DNA of 64,000 nt from Nioella ostreopsis (GCF_004000255.1 NZ_RCIQ01000004.1:1-64000), one strand, 5' to 3'; shown: positions 13,166-21,561, numbered from the stretch's first letter. Notes: generated by a model from the letters alone, not told the origin. Translations and numbers: made by a program.

Positions 13166-14287
13166 ATGACACGTTCTGATTCGATCTCTCTGGGCTATGA
13201 CCCCAACCCTTCGCGTTCCAGTTCGCTACGAGCGGAGGCCTACACGGAAGAGAAGTGGTTTGACGCTGACCTGAAATCCATCATTTCGAGAACGTGGCAA
13301 TGGGTGTGCCATGTGGAAAAAACACGCGAGCCGGGGTCCTACGTGACCGTCGAAATCGCCGGACAGCCCATAGCCGTTGTGCGCGACAAAGAGGGCGTGC
13401 TTCGTGCCTTTTACAATGTCTGCAAACACCGTGCGCATGAGTTGCTGACGGGTGAAGGCTCCACCAGCCGGATAATGTGCCCTTATCATGCTTGGGTCTA
13501 CAAGCTTGACGGGCAATTGGTCCGCGCCCCCCACACGGAGAACCTTGAAGATTTTCGCACGGATGAGATCTGCCTCGACGCGGTGCAGGTCGAAGAGTTC
13601 TGCGGGTTTGTCTTCGTCAATCTGGACCCGAAGGCCCCCGCTTTGGCTCAGCAGTCTGGCAACCTGGAAACGGAAGTGCGCCATTGGGCACCGGATGTTG
13701 ATCAACTCACCTTCGGGCACCGATTGACCTATGACATCAAATCAAACTGGAAGAACGTCGTTGATAACTTTCTAGAGTGTTATCACTGCCCGACGGCCCA
13801 TAAGGATTTCTGCGATCTTGTGGATATGGAGACGTACAAGGTCACGACCTATGGCATCTATTCCAGTCACATGGCCGATGCGGGAAACAGCCCCAATGCC
13901 GCATATGACGTGTCGAACGCCACGGTCAGAACCCATGCGGTTTGGTGGCTTTATCCGACGACCTGCTTGATGCGTTATCCGGGTCGGTCCAGCATGATCG
14001 TGCTCAATATCATCCCCGTCGGGCCGGACCGGACGTTGGAGACCTATGACTTTTTCCTCGAAACGTCAGAGCCCGACGCGATGGAGCTGGATGCCATACG
14101 CTATCTGGATGAGGTGCTGCAGGTTGAAGACATCAGTCTCGTCGAATCCGTGCAGCGCGGGATGAGCACACCGGCCTTCACCCAAGGCCGGATCGTCAAC
14201 GACCCGGATGGCTCGGGCAAATCCGAACATGCAGTGCATCACTTTCATGGGCTGGTGCTGGATGCCTATGCCAAGGGTGCAGCGTGA
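13166..14287 (+). CDS. Rieske non-heme iron oxygenase, quaternary-amine type
   Basis: A 373-residue oxygenase alpha subunit. The Rieske centre is Cys86-x-His88 and Cys105-x2-His108, exactly the CxH-x16-CxxH pattern. The mononuclear iron site is in DNFLECYHCPTAH: His207 and His212, with Asp322 in QVEDISLVES as the likely third ligand. The residue three before His207, which bridges electrons between subunits, is Glu204 instead of the usual Asp. Glu here is known in carnitine monooxygenase CntA and glycine-betaine monooxygenase GbcA. With a carnitine-dehydrogenase-like gene downstream, an N-methylated amine substrate is a reasonable inference. No reductase subunit gene is in the window, so a partner must be encoded elsewhere. 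First gene of the operon. Confidence 0.85.
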   Translation: MTRSDSISLGYDPNPSRSSSLRAEAYTEEKWFDADLKSIISRTWQWVCHVEKTREPGSYVTVEIAGQPIAVVRDKEGVLRAFYNVCKHRAHELLTGEGSTSRIMCPYHAWVYKLDGQLVRAPHTENLEDFRTDEICLDAVQVEEFCGFVFVNLDPKAPALAQQSGNLETEVRHWAPDVDQLTFGHRLTYDIKSNWKNVVDNFLECYHCPTAHKDFCDLVDMETYKVTTYGIYSSHMADAGNSPNAAYDVSNATVRTHAVWWLYPTTCLMRYPGRSSMIVLNIIPVGPDRTLETYDFFLETSEPDAMELDAIRYLDEVLQVEDISLVESVQRGMSTPAFTQGRIVNDPDGSGKSEHAVHHFHGLVLDAYAKGAA

Positions 14288-14422
14288 TGCGGCCAAAAAT
14301 CCGTGTGATCATGTGCGACCGATTGGCCCCGCACGACAAGGGCGCCTGTCCGGTCATCATGAGTATGGCTTGGCCGCTAGAGGCCAAAAGCTTCCGATAT
14401 TCCTCATTGAAGGACCAAGGCC

Positions 14423-15217
14423 ATGATGCTTAACGGAAAAGTCGCCCTTGTCACAGGGGCACGCGGTGGGATCGGACGTGCGATTGTCGCGCGTTTCCTC
14501 AAAGAAGGCGCGACGGTTTACGCCGCCGACCTGACGCCCGAAGGGTCACTGGACAGGCATGACGATGACGGCAGCCTTTTCGTGAAACTCGACGTCACGC
14601 AGGAAGCAGACGCGATCGCAGTGATGGATCAGGTCCGCAACGCGCATGGCAAGCTTGATATCTTGGTGAACGCTGCCGGGATCGAGATTGAAAAGACGGT
14701 CGAAGACACCACGCTGGAGGAATGGAACCAAAGCTTTGCGGTGAATTGCACGGGTACGTTTCTGACCTCGAAATACGCCATTCCCTTGATGCGCGAGGCC
14801 GCGAAATCCGGCAGCAGCGCAAGCCTGATCAACTTTGGGTCCTACGACGGGTTCATCGCAGATCCCGGCCTTGCTGCCTATTGTGCAACCAAGGGGGCCG
14901 TGCATGCGCTGACCCGTGCAATGGCCTGTGATCACGGCCCCGAGGGCATCCGCGTCAATGCGGTCTGTCCCGGCTATATCGATACGCCGATGCTGCAAAG
15001 CTTCTTCAACGGTGACGGGTCTGGCGGCGGCGGTGGCAACATCGAAACGCTTCAACAAGCTGTCCGGGATGTGCACCCGATGCGCACCTACGGGACGCCA
15101 ACGGACATTGCCAATCTGGTCAACTGGCTGGCCAGCGACGAGGCGCGCTATGCCTCTGGTCAGCTTTGGGTTTTGGACGGGGGGCTGTCTGCGCAAGTGC
15201 AACAGATGAAACTGTGA
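14423..15217 (+). CDS. Short-chain dehydrogenase/reductase
   Basis: Classical SDR of 264 residues. The NAD(P)-binding loop TGARGGIGRAI (about 11-21), the NNAG-equivalent NAAG (about 87-90), the catalytic Ser in INFGSYDG, and YCATK with the catalytic Tyr and Lys near 153-157 are all visible, as is the late VCPGYIDTPM motif. NAD is likely because an acidic Asp lies at the end of beta-2 (YAADLT). Either of two adjacent ATG codons could be the start. It is 135 bases after the Rieske gene and its stop shares a base with the BKACE start (TGATG). It would oxidise an alcohol intermediate of the pathway; the substrate is not known. Confidence 0.9.
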   Translation: MMLNGKVALVTGARGGIGRAIVARFLKEGATVYAADLTPEGSLDRHDDDGSLFVKLDVTQEADAIAVMDQVRNAHGKLDILVNAAGIEIEKTVEDTTLEEWNQSFAVNCTGTFLTSKYAIPLMREAAKSGSSASLINFGSYDGFIADPGLAAYCATKGAVHALTRAMACDHGPEGIRVNAVCPGYIDTPMLQSFFNGDGSGGGGGNIETLQQAVRDVHPMRTYGTPTDIANLVNWLASDEARYASGQLWVLDGGLSAQVQQMKL

Positions 15218-16149
15218 TGCCCAAGTCAGTCATCATCACCTGCGCGCCAACGGGCGGAATTCACACGCCGTCAATGTCGCCCCACCTGCCGATCACACCT
15301 GTCGAAATCGCAGCAGCCAGCATTGAAGCGGCAGAGGCTGGCGCGTCGATCATCCATCTGCATGCGCGACATCCCGAGACCGGCAAGCCGGATCCCAGGC
15401 CCGCATTGTTTCAGCAATTTCTGCCCGTGATCAAACAGTCCACTGATGCCGTGATAAATGTCTCAACCGGCGGCGGATTGGGCATGTCGATGGATGAACG
15501 CCTTCTGGCCGCGACGTCGACGAGCCCGGAGATGGCTTCGCTCAACATGGGCAGCATGAACTTTGGCATCTTCCCGATGCTTCAGAAATACACCGAATTT
15601 CAGCATGACTGGGAACGTCCATTCCTTGAAATGACGGAAGACTTCATTTTTCCCAACACGTTCAAGACCATTCGATATGCAATTGAGAAACTGGGCGGCG
15701 ATCATGGCACCAAGTTTGAGTTTGAATGCTATGACCTGGGCCATCTCTACAACGTCAAATGGTTTGTGGATCAGGGGCTTATCAAGCCGCCATTCTTCAT
15801 CCAGATGGTCTTTGGCATCCTGGGGGGCGTTGGTGCCGACCCTGATCACCTGACCCATATGCACAATACGGCGGACAAGCTTTTTGGCGCCGAAAACTAT
15901 GAATGGTCCGTACTGGCAGCAGGACGACATCAGATGCCTTTTGCAACACAAAGCGTGATGCGCGGTGGCAATCTGCGTGTCGGGCTCGAAGACAGTCTCT
16001 TCATCGGCAAGGGCGAACTGGCCAAATCGAATGCCGAACAAGTGACCCGCATTCGCACAATCATAGAGAATCTTGGCCTGACAGTTGCAACACCGGCCGA
16101 GGCGCGCGAACGCCTCCAGCTGAAAGGTGGCGATCAGGTTGGGTTTTAG
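15217..16149 (+). CDS. Beta-keto acid cleavage enzyme (BKACE, DUF849)
   Basis: A 310-residue member of the BKACE family, which condenses a beta-keto acid with acetyl-CoA to give acetoacetate and a new acyl-CoA. The N-terminal ITCAPTGGIHTP and the zinc-binding HLH (His47 and His49 in SIIHLHARHPETG) are conserved, as are VNVSTGGG-like VINVSTGGG and VGLEDSL near the end. In carnitine catabolism this family (CdhC) cleaves 3-dehydrocarnitine to betainyl-CoA. The carnitine-dehydrogenase-like gene four places later makes that role or a close variant plausible. The start codon overlaps the preceding SDR stop. Confidence 0.9.
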   Translation: MPKSVIITCAPTGGIHTPSMSPHLPITPVEIAAASIEAAEAGASIIHLHARHPETGKPDPRPALFQQFLPVIKQSTDAVINVSTGGGLGMSMDERLLAATSTSPEMASLNMGSMNFGIFPMLQKYTEFQHDWERPFLEMTEDFIFPNTFKTIRYAIEKLGGDHGTKFEFECYDLGHLYNVKWFVDQGLIKPPFFIQMVFGILGGVGADPDHLTHMHNTADKLFGAENYEWSVLAAGRHQMPFATQSVMRGGNLRVGLEDSLFIGKGELAKSNAEQVTRIRTIIENLGLTVATPAEARERLQLKGGDQVGF

Positions 16150-16159
16150 GGAGGAGCAC

Positions 16160-16414
16160 ATGCAGACAAGCATGTCGATCAATGGAGAAATGCTGAAAGG
16201 GGGCGGCGCGCCGATCTCTGTCGTGAACCCAGCCATTCGCGCGATGCGGATGTCTTTGAAGTTGCGTAATGGCATTCCCTGGGTGAACACGCATGGCGTT
16301 GCCGCAGCTGAAATGCCTGGGGCCGCGATGAAGAGCGCTGGCATTGGGTGTGATATGTCGATCTACGCCTCGGACGCTCATACCGTCACGCGCCATGTGA
16401 TGGGCACGCACTGA
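16160..16414 (+). pseudogene. Aldehyde dehydrogenase with a large in-frame internal deletion
   Basis: This 84-codon frame joins two ends of an aldehyde dehydrogenase. Residues 1-25 ([20 protein letters not shown]) match the N-terminus of betaine-aldehyde or aminobutyraldehyde dehydrogenases. Residues 26-84 (RNGIPWVNTHGVAAAEMP..., GIGCDMSIYA) match the extreme C-terminus. About 400 residues, including the catalytic Cys and Glu and the NAD site, are absent. The reading frame is preserved, the ribosome binding site GGGAGG is intact ten bases after BKACE, and the stop still overlaps the next SDR start (TGATG). It cannot be an aldehyde dehydrogenase; its translation may now serve only to couple the downstream genes. 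Confidence 0.8.
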
Positions 16415-17148
16415 TGCGGTTGGCTGGCAAACGTGCGTTCGTCACAGGCGGCAGGCAGGGCATTGGCCGCGCTATTGTTGAGACCTTCGAGACCGAGGGT
16501 GCGGAAGTCGTGACCTGTGGTCGGGGGCCAAAACCGGATGGCCTGGGATCAAATTGGATTTCCTTGGATGTGTCTGATGCCGCCGCCGTTCTTGAAGTCG
16601 CGCAAGAGCTGGGCGTTTTGGACATCGTCGTAAACAATGCTGGCGTTCAGGTTGAAAAAACCGTTGTGGACAGCACTGACGCGGATTGGGATTTGGTCAT
16701 GGGCGTGAATGCAAAGGGCGTTTTCAACGTCTGCCGTGCACTCATTCCGCAAATGCAGGAGGGTGGTTCCATCATCAACATCGGCTCGATCTCGGGCAAT
16801 GTCGCGGACCCGTCAATGGCTCTCTACAATGCGTCAAAGGCTTTTGTGCACGGGCTCACCAGGTCCATCGCTGTGGATCACGGACCGGCAATTCGCTGCA
16901 ATGCGATCTGTCCGGGCTGGATTGAAACCAGCATGCTGGATGCAGGGTTCGAGCTTGCCCAGGACCCTCAGAAAGCGAAGGCCGACGCATTGGCGCGGCA
17001 CGCGGTCAAACGCTTTGGCAAACCTGCTGACATTGCGGCGATCGCTTTGTGGTTGGCCTCTGACGAAGCCTCGTTTGCGACGGGCCAATTGTTCACTGTT
17101 GACGGCGGCATGACAGCGGCCTCTCCTCTTAATCCGGGGTTGTTCTGA
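16414..17148 (+). CDS. Short-chain dehydrogenase/reductase (second SDR of the operon)
   Basis: A 244-residue classical SDR, TGGRQGIGRAI (about 11-21), NNAGVQ (about 76-81), Ser in INIGSISG, YNASK with catalytic Tyr and Lys near 146-150, and CPGWIETSM. It is only moderately similar to the first SDR of the operon, so it is unlikely to be a recent duplicate. The start codon overlaps the stop of the aldehyde dehydrogenase scar and its stop overlaps the start of the 3-hydroxyacyl dehydrogenase-like gene (TGATG at both ends). Substrate unknown; presumably a hydroxy intermediate of the quaternary-amine pathway. Confidence 0.9.
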   Translation: MRLAGKRAFVTGGRQGIGRAIVETFETEGAEVVTCGRGPKPDGLGSNWISLDVSDAAAVLEVAQELGVLDIVVNNAGVQVEKTVVDSTDADWDLVMGVNAKGVFNVCRALIPQMQEGGSIINIGSISGNVADPSMALYNASKAFVHGLTRSIAVDHGPAIRCNAICPGWIETSMLDAGFELAQDPQKAKADALARHAVKRFGKPADIAAIALWLASDEASFATGQLFTVDGGMTAASPLNPGLF

Positions 17149-18080
17149 TGTTGCGGATTGAAAGAACTGCCGTTCTTGGGGCCGGCGTGATCGGGGCAAG
17201 CTGGGCCGCATTGTTCCTCGCCTCGGGCCGGGCCGTAACTGTCTTTGATCCTGACGAAACTGCCGAAAACGCCGTTCGGTCCTGCATTGAAAACGCGTGG
17301 CCAGCCTTGGAAGAACTGGGGCTGACCGACCACGCGACACCTGACGCCATCACCTTTGTGTCGACTGCTGCCGAGGCCGTCAGGGACGCGCAATTCATTC
17401 AGGAAAACGTGCCCGAAAGGTTGCCCATCAAGCATGCACTCTATGCGGAGATTGAGCCCGCGCTGGCTGCTGACGCAATCGTCTCCAGCTCGACATCGGG
17501 TCTGACGCTCGAAGCGCTCCAGGACGGGTGGCGCGATCCCGCACCGCTGATTCTGGGTCACCCGTTCAACCCGCCGCATCTGATCCCGCTGGTGGAACTG
17601 ACCGCGAACAAGGCCACCGGACCAGACATTCTGGACCGCGCAGAAGCGTTCTACGATGAGATCGGGAAAGTCACGATCCGCATAAAGAAAGGCATGCCGG
17701 GGCATGTAGCCAACCGGTTGCAGGCCGCCGTTTGGCGTGAGGCCGTTCATATGGCCGTTGAAGGTGTGGCCAGCGTCGAAGACATAGACAAGGCGATGTG
17801 GGCCGGGCCGGGATTGCGCTGGGCCGCAATGGGGCCGACCACGCTTTTTCACCTGGGCGCGGGCGCAGGCGGTCTGCAGGCTTTCTGTGATCACTTCAAG
17901 GACACGTTCAACGGCTGGTGGGACGATCTGGGTGATCCGCGCCTGGACGATGATGTGATCAAGAAACTGGTCGATGGCATAACAGCGCATGCGCAAGGGC
18001 AAAGCACCGAGGAACTGTCAGCGCGGCGCGATCAGATGCTCACAGCTTTGCAGAAGGCTACGAGACACCTACGGACTTGA
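17148..18080 (+). CDS. L-carnitine dehydrogenase-like 3-hydroxyacyl-CoA dehydrogenase family protein
   Basis: A 310-residue NAD-dependent beta-hydroxyacid dehydrogenase. The Rossmann loop VLGAGVIGASWA (9-20) is followed by the family signature GHPFNPPHLIPLVE (137-150) with catalytic His138, and a C-terminal helical domain (KAMWAGPGLRWAAMGP). This length and signature match L-carnitine dehydrogenase (CdhA/LcdH), which oxidises L-carnitine to 3-dehydrocarnitine, better than the larger fatty-acid enzymes. The product would be the substrate for the BKACE in the same operon. It is the last gene of the operon; its 3' end overlaps the convergent regulator gene by 23 bases. True substrate could be another beta-hydroxy quaternary amine. 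Confidence 0.85.
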   Translation: MLRIERTAVLGAGVIGASWAALFLASGRAVTVFDPDETAENAVRSCIENAWPALEELGLTDHATPDAITFVSTAAEAVRDAQFIQENVPERLPIKHALYAEIEPALAADAIVSSSTSGLTLEALQDGWRDPAPLILGHPFNPPHLIPLVELTANKATGPDILDRAEAFYDEIGKVTIRIKKGMPGHVANRLQAAVWREAVHMAVEGVASVEDIDKAMWAGPGLRWAAMGPTTLFHLGAGAGGLQAFCDHFKDTFNGWWDDLGDPRLDDDVIKKLVDGITAHAQGQSTEELSARRDQMLTALQKATRHLRT

Positions 18081-19170
18081 AGTCGGGCTTGAACATCGGC
18101 CAGGCGCGAAACTCGAACGGCACGCGCCCTTCAATGCGATCAGCAGTGGGCGTCAGGCCGAACCGGTTGCGATAAGCGCGGCTGAAATGCGCCTGGCCGT
18201 TGAACCCCGACGCCTCTGCAATCTCGCTGAATTTCAGCTCTGTCTGTGTCACCAGACCACGCGCACGATCAAGCCGGATGTCTCGGTAGTATTCGACTGG
18301 TGATTTTTGGACATACTGCCGGAACAATCGGCCCAGTTGCCGCTGCGAAACGCCTAAGCGTTGCGAAATCGCGGGAATCGACAACGTGGCCTCCAGATGC
18401 GCCTCCATGAGGTCGATCGCATCCCGGACAACGCCAGATGTGACATACCCAAGCGGCTCCACATCCTTGGGGTTTTGTGACTGCCCTTCCCCACGCACAT
18501 CATGGTGAAACAGGTATCGCGCAGAGGCGTTCGCGATGTTTTCGCCAGCGACGGAATGGACAAATCTGAGGCCGAGATCGGTTGCCGCAGATCCTCCACA
18601 ACAGGTGAAGATCCTGCCATCGGTTACAAACATGTTTTCAGATACCGTCGTGTCTGGGGCAATCTCGGCGAAGGCATCGATGTGCTCATAATGGACCGTC
18701 GCAGTTTTTCCCCTTAGCAACCCAGCCCGCGCGAGCACAATTGCGCCCGTGTCCAACCCGCCAACAAGTGCACCGCCTGCATCCCAGTTGTGAAGAGCCG
18801 CCTTGAACTGGCGCGTTCCGTGGCGTTCAGGCGTCCAGCTTGTACTTACGAGAACGAGCCAAGGCTTGACCCTGACCACCTCTGCCAATGGAACCGTATC
18901 CACGACCAGGCCACTGCTGGATTCGATGTGACCACCGGCCTCCGAAACATAGGTCCAGAAAAACCGCACAGATCCCGACAGGTAGTTCGCAACTCTAAAG
19001 GGGTCGATGAAAGATGTCGTTGCCGAAACGTTGAAATGCGGACTCACCAGAACAAGGATGCCCAACGTTTGATTAACTGCTCCCACCATGGCCAATTTTG
19101 TAAAGTTTGGTCCAAGATTGTCAAACCGATTGCGTCGCATTCGCTTGTTTGGCACGTTCTGGAGGCTCAA
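18058..19170 (-). CDS. GlxA/CdhR-type AraC-family transcriptional regulator
   Basis: A two-domain regulator of up to 370 residues. The N-terminal DJ-1/PfpI (class I amidotransferase-like) sensor domain contains DPFRVANYLSG, a GALVGGLDTGAIVLARAGLL elbow and the FTCCGGSAATDL motif. The C-terminal AraC HTH (about 250-350) has LSIPAISQRLGVSQRQLGRL and FSEIAEASGFNGQAHFSRAY. This architecture is shared by CdhR (carnitine), GbdR (glycine betaine) and similar activators, fitting the convergent Rieske/BKACE operon. The start is uncertain: ATG codons at 19170, 19140 and 19089 are all possible, and the family alignment favours a later one. It ends inside the 3' end of the dehydrogenase gene. Confidence 0.85.
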   Translation of the reverse strand: MSLQNVPNKRMRRNRFDNLGPNFTKLAMVGAVNQTLGILVLVSPHFNVSATTSFIDPFRVANYLSGSVRFFWTYVSEAGGHIESSSGLVVDTVPLAEVVRVKPWLVLVSTSWTPERHGTRQFKAALHNWDAGGALVGGLDTGAIVLARAGLLRGKTATVHYEHIDAFAEIAPDTTVSENMFVTDGRIFTCCGGSAATDLGLRFVHSVAGENIANASARYLFHHDVRGEGQSQNPKDVEPLGYVTSGVVRDAIDLMEAHLEATLSIPAISQRLGVSQRQLGRLFRQYVQKSPVEYYRDIRLDRARGLVTQTELKFSEIAEASGFNGQAHFSRAYRNRFGLTPTADRIEGRVPFEFRAWPMFKPDFKSVGVS

Positions 19171-19333
19171 AACCGATGGCTTGCCAGCGACAACAAGCAG
19201 CCTTGTGGTGCTTTGGACGCATTACAAGCGGATAGGAGGGATGGCTGCCACCGGAGTTCGGCATCACCATCGCCTTGGGCGTCGCGCGGGTGCGGCGCCC
19301 GGCAGGAAGGCGGAGCAGTCGCGGACCATCGGC

Positions 19334-19873
19334 CTACCAGAGCGCGGGGTCGTCGAAGGCGGCGACGCAGCGCGCGGGGCCGCTGAGCGGCGTCAGCGGC
19401 GCCTTGGTCAGGGATTGCGCGATCCAGCCCTGCGGCTGGCCCAGTGGTTGCGGCGCGGGCAAGTCGGCCTCGGTAACGGGTTCGAACCCGACGCGGCCAT
19501 AGAAGGCCGGATCGCCATAGGTCACGGCGATGTCCACGCCCTCCTGCCGGAGCGTGTCGAGGCCGTGGGCGATCAGCCGCTGCCCGACGCCCTTGCCCTG
19601 ATGCGCCGTCGCCACCGCCACGGGGGACATCATGAAGACCATGCGCGGATCGTTCTCGTAGGTGAGGCGCGTGAAGATAATGCCGCCGAGGAATGTGCCA
19701 TCCTCCCAGGCGGTGAACACACGCAGGTCCTCGGCGGGCGTCTCCGTGATCAGGCGGCGCGTGAGGGCGCCGATCAGTGCGCCTTCCTCTGCGCCTTCGG
19801 AGTCGCCGAACGTCGCCGCGAAGAGGTCCGCAATCGCCTCGGCGTGGGTGGTGTAATCGGTTGAGTAGTCCAT
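19334..19873 (-). CDS. GNAT-family N-acetyltransferase
   Basis: A 179-residue YhbS-like acetyltransferase. The acetyl-CoA binding motif A appears as VAVATAHQGKGVGQRLIAHG (about 86-105), and the following VTYGDPAFYGRVGFEP is the conserved end of this subfamily. It starts 29 bases after the stop of the MerR-methyltransferase gene and probably forms a two-gene operon with it. The acceptor substrate is unknown. Confidence 0.88.
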   Translation of the reverse strand: MDYSTDYTTHAEAIADLFAATFGDSEGAEEGALIGALTRRLITETPAEDLRVFTAWEDGTFLGGIIFTRLTYENDPRMVFMMSPVAVATAHQGKGVGQRLIAHGLDTLRQEGVDIAVTYGDPAFYGRVGFEPVTEADLPAPQPLGQPQGWIAQSLTKAPLTPLSGPARCVAAFDDPALW

Positions 19874-19902
19874 GTCTCTATCCTTTCTGGCGTCACGCAG
19901 GG

Positions 19903-21072
19903 TCAGGCCCGCTCCAGCACAAACATCTCGTAGCTGAACTGCCCGCGCCCGGCCTCATGCACGGCAATCTCGCGGCGCAGGTCATCTAGGACACGGCTCC
20001 CCGCGAGGGCAAATTCCAAGGCCTCGAGCCGCGCGGAGAGCGGGCGGTAGTAGGTGTCCATCGCCTCGCGCCCCATGTCGAAGTGGCCGATGACGCGGTA
20101 GCCTGCGCGCTTCGCCTGCGCGACGCGGGTCGCGGGCGTCGTCATCGCGGGGTATTCCGCGGCCCAAAATTCGCGGACCTCGTCGTCGGGTGTGTCGGTC
20201 CGCCAGACCATGTCGGAGAACACGAGAACGCCACCGGGGCGCAGCAGCGTCCGCCAGTCCACAAGCGCCTTTTCCACGCCGAGGATATAGGCGCTGCCCT
20301 CGGACCAGATCACATCCCAGGGACGCTTTGGGGCCGGGATTGCGGCCATATCGACGTTCTGCACCTCGATCCGGTCAGCGACCCCGCGCGCCGCGATCCG
20401 CGCCCTGAGCTTGTCGAGCGCGACCTTGGCTGTGTCGGTGGCCGTGATCCGAGCTTTGGTCGCCTCAGTCAGCGCCATCGTCGCCATGCCGGGTCCGCAG
20501 CCGATTTCGAGGATCGTCTCGGGCTCGAAGGGCACCATTGTCAGCGCCCGGCGTGTCGCCTCGGCTGCGCCCGGGCCCCACCAGTCGAGCTCGGCGAAGA
20601 CCTCCATGAACCCGGCCATGTATGCGTCATGGGCGTTCATGTCCTTGGACACCAGCGCGACCAGCCCCGCCTCCGTGCTGGAAAAGCCCTGTGACATCAG
20701 CCAGGCGCGGTGCAGATCGGGCGCGACGCGCTCGACCTCTTCGTGCCAGTCCTTGAGACTGCCGTGCCCCAGAAGCGCCGCCAGCAGGTCGCGCGACCGT
20801 GTCTTCTCGGCGATTTCCGCGTCCAGCACGGCCAGTCTCTTGCCCAGCATCTCGCGGTCGAGCTTTCCATCGAGGCAGGCCTGACATTCCTGCAAGCTCA
20901 GCCCGCCCGCCTGAAGCTGCTGCATCAGGCGCAGCCGCTGTCGGTCGGCGTCGGTGTAGACGCGATAGCCGTTGGCCTGGCGCTTGCCCTTCACCAGCCC
21001 GAGCTTCTCGTAATATAGCAGCGTCGTGCGCGAGAGCCCTACGCTCTCCGCCAATTCCGATATCTGATACAT
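19903..21072 (-). CDS. MerR-family regulator fused to a SAM-dependent methyltransferase
   Basis: A 389-residue fusion. Residues 1-70 are a MerR winged HTH (MYQISELAESVGLSRTTLLY), followed by a coiled-coil-rich linker (about 75-130). The C-terminal half holds a class I methyltransferase with motif I ILEIGCGPGMATMALTE (about 215-231) and VIWSEGSAYILG. An upstream ATG (21162) would add 30 residues of poor character, so the MerR start at 21072 is used. Promoter architecture upstream is MerR-like. The ligand and methyl acceptor are unknown; such fusions may sense and inactivate or respond to a small molecule. Likely cotranscribed with the GNAT gene. Confidence 0.88.
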   Translation of the reverse strand: MYQISELAESVGLSRTTLLYYEKLGLVKGKRQANGYRVYTDADRQRLRLMQQLQAGGLSLQECQACLDGKLDREMLGKRLAVLDAEIAEKTRSRDLLAALLGHGSLKDWHEEVERVAPDLHRAWLMSQGFSSTEAGLVALVSKDMNAHDAYMAGFMEVFAELDWWGPGAAEATRRALTMVPFEPETILEIGCGPGMATMALTEATKARITATDTAKVALDKLRARIAARGVADRIEVQNVDMAAIPAPKRPWDVIWSEGSAYILGVEKALVDWRTLLRPGGVLVFSDMVWRTDTPDDEVREFWAAEYPAMTTPATRVAQAKRAGYRVIGHFDMGREAMDTYYRPLSARLEALEFALAGSRVLDDLRREIAVHEAGRGQFSYEMFVLERA

Positions 21073-21098
21073 CCGCCGCCTTGTCCGCTCACATCGAT

Positions 21099-21113
21099 TC
21101 TCGACTGTCGAGA
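21099..21113. promoter_or_regulatory. Perfect 7-1-7 palindrome upstream of the MerR fusion gene
   Basis: TCTCGAC-T-GTCGAGA lies in the leader, 27 bases before the MerR-fusion start codon and just downstream of the proposed promoter. It could be a second operator or an RNA hairpin in the leader. A role is not established. Confidence 0.45.
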
Positions 21114-21115
21114 CT

Positions 21116-21146
21116 GCCCTAAACTGTGAAGCTATAGACAGGTCAA
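21116..21146 (-). promoter_or_regulatory. MerR-type promoter with 19-base spacer
   Basis: On the minus strand TTGACC (21146-21141) is separated by 19 bases from TAGGGC (21121-21116). MerR-family promoters typically have a good -35 box and an over-long 19-20 base spacer that the regulator corrects by distorting DNA. The spacer contains a partial dyad CTGT...ACAG. The -10 box is weak, which is compatible with activator dependence. This fits autoregulation of the MerR-methyltransferase fusion. Confidence 0.5.
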
Positions 21147-21162
21147 GCTTGGGTGGTGACAA

Positions 21163-21500
21163 AAGTCGCCTTCTTCCAGCAGACGGCGGAGTTGCAGAAC
21201 CCTCACCGTGAAGGAGTCACGTCTCGAACCCACGCGATTACACGGGCGGCTTGAGCAAGCCGAACTGGTCAGCCGAGAACTCTGCGTGCCACATCAGGGG
21301 TGCCCGCCGGTCTTCCCCATTGCAGCAATCCAGCTCCGCCTGTCGATCACGGTGCTGATCACGCTGCCGCTCAGGCGGACCATCGACCCTCAAGGTGCAG
21401 ATCCATCGTCGCGCCGACGGGCCACTGACTGCGCTGGTGGTCAGCTCCGGGATCAGGTTTCGCGGCACCGGCGAACGGCATCGCGCACGCCGTGCCCGCA
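21163..21500. other. Intergenic stretch without a recognisable gene
   Basis: Between the MerR-fusion promoter and the aldB terminator there are about 340 bases in which open frames on both strands (for example 21238-21501 minus) have no recognisable domain and an unusual composition. It may contain decayed coding sequence. I see no tRNA or clear repeat. Confidence 0.4.
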
Positions 21501-21536
21501 TACGAAAATTGCCGACCAGGGGACCCAGTCGGCAAC
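21500..21536 (-). terminator. Rho-independent terminator after the aldehyde dehydrogenase gene
   Basis: Inverted repeat TTGCCGAC (21509-21516) and GTCGGCAA (21528-21535) with an 11-base loop. On the minus strand it is followed by TTTTCG. It lies about 27 bases after the aldehyde dehydrogenase stop codon. Confidence 0.7.
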
Positions 21537-21561
21537 TGTCATTGGCGATGCTCTTCCGGGC

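Noticed and set aside
14288-14422. Possible small gene between the Rieske gene and the first SDR
   Set aside because: The only frame starts inside the Rieske gene and has no ribosome binding site or recognisable product.
21185-21260. tRNA-like fragment suggested by GGTTCGAG on the minus strand
   Set aside because: No acceptor or anticodon stem can be built around it.
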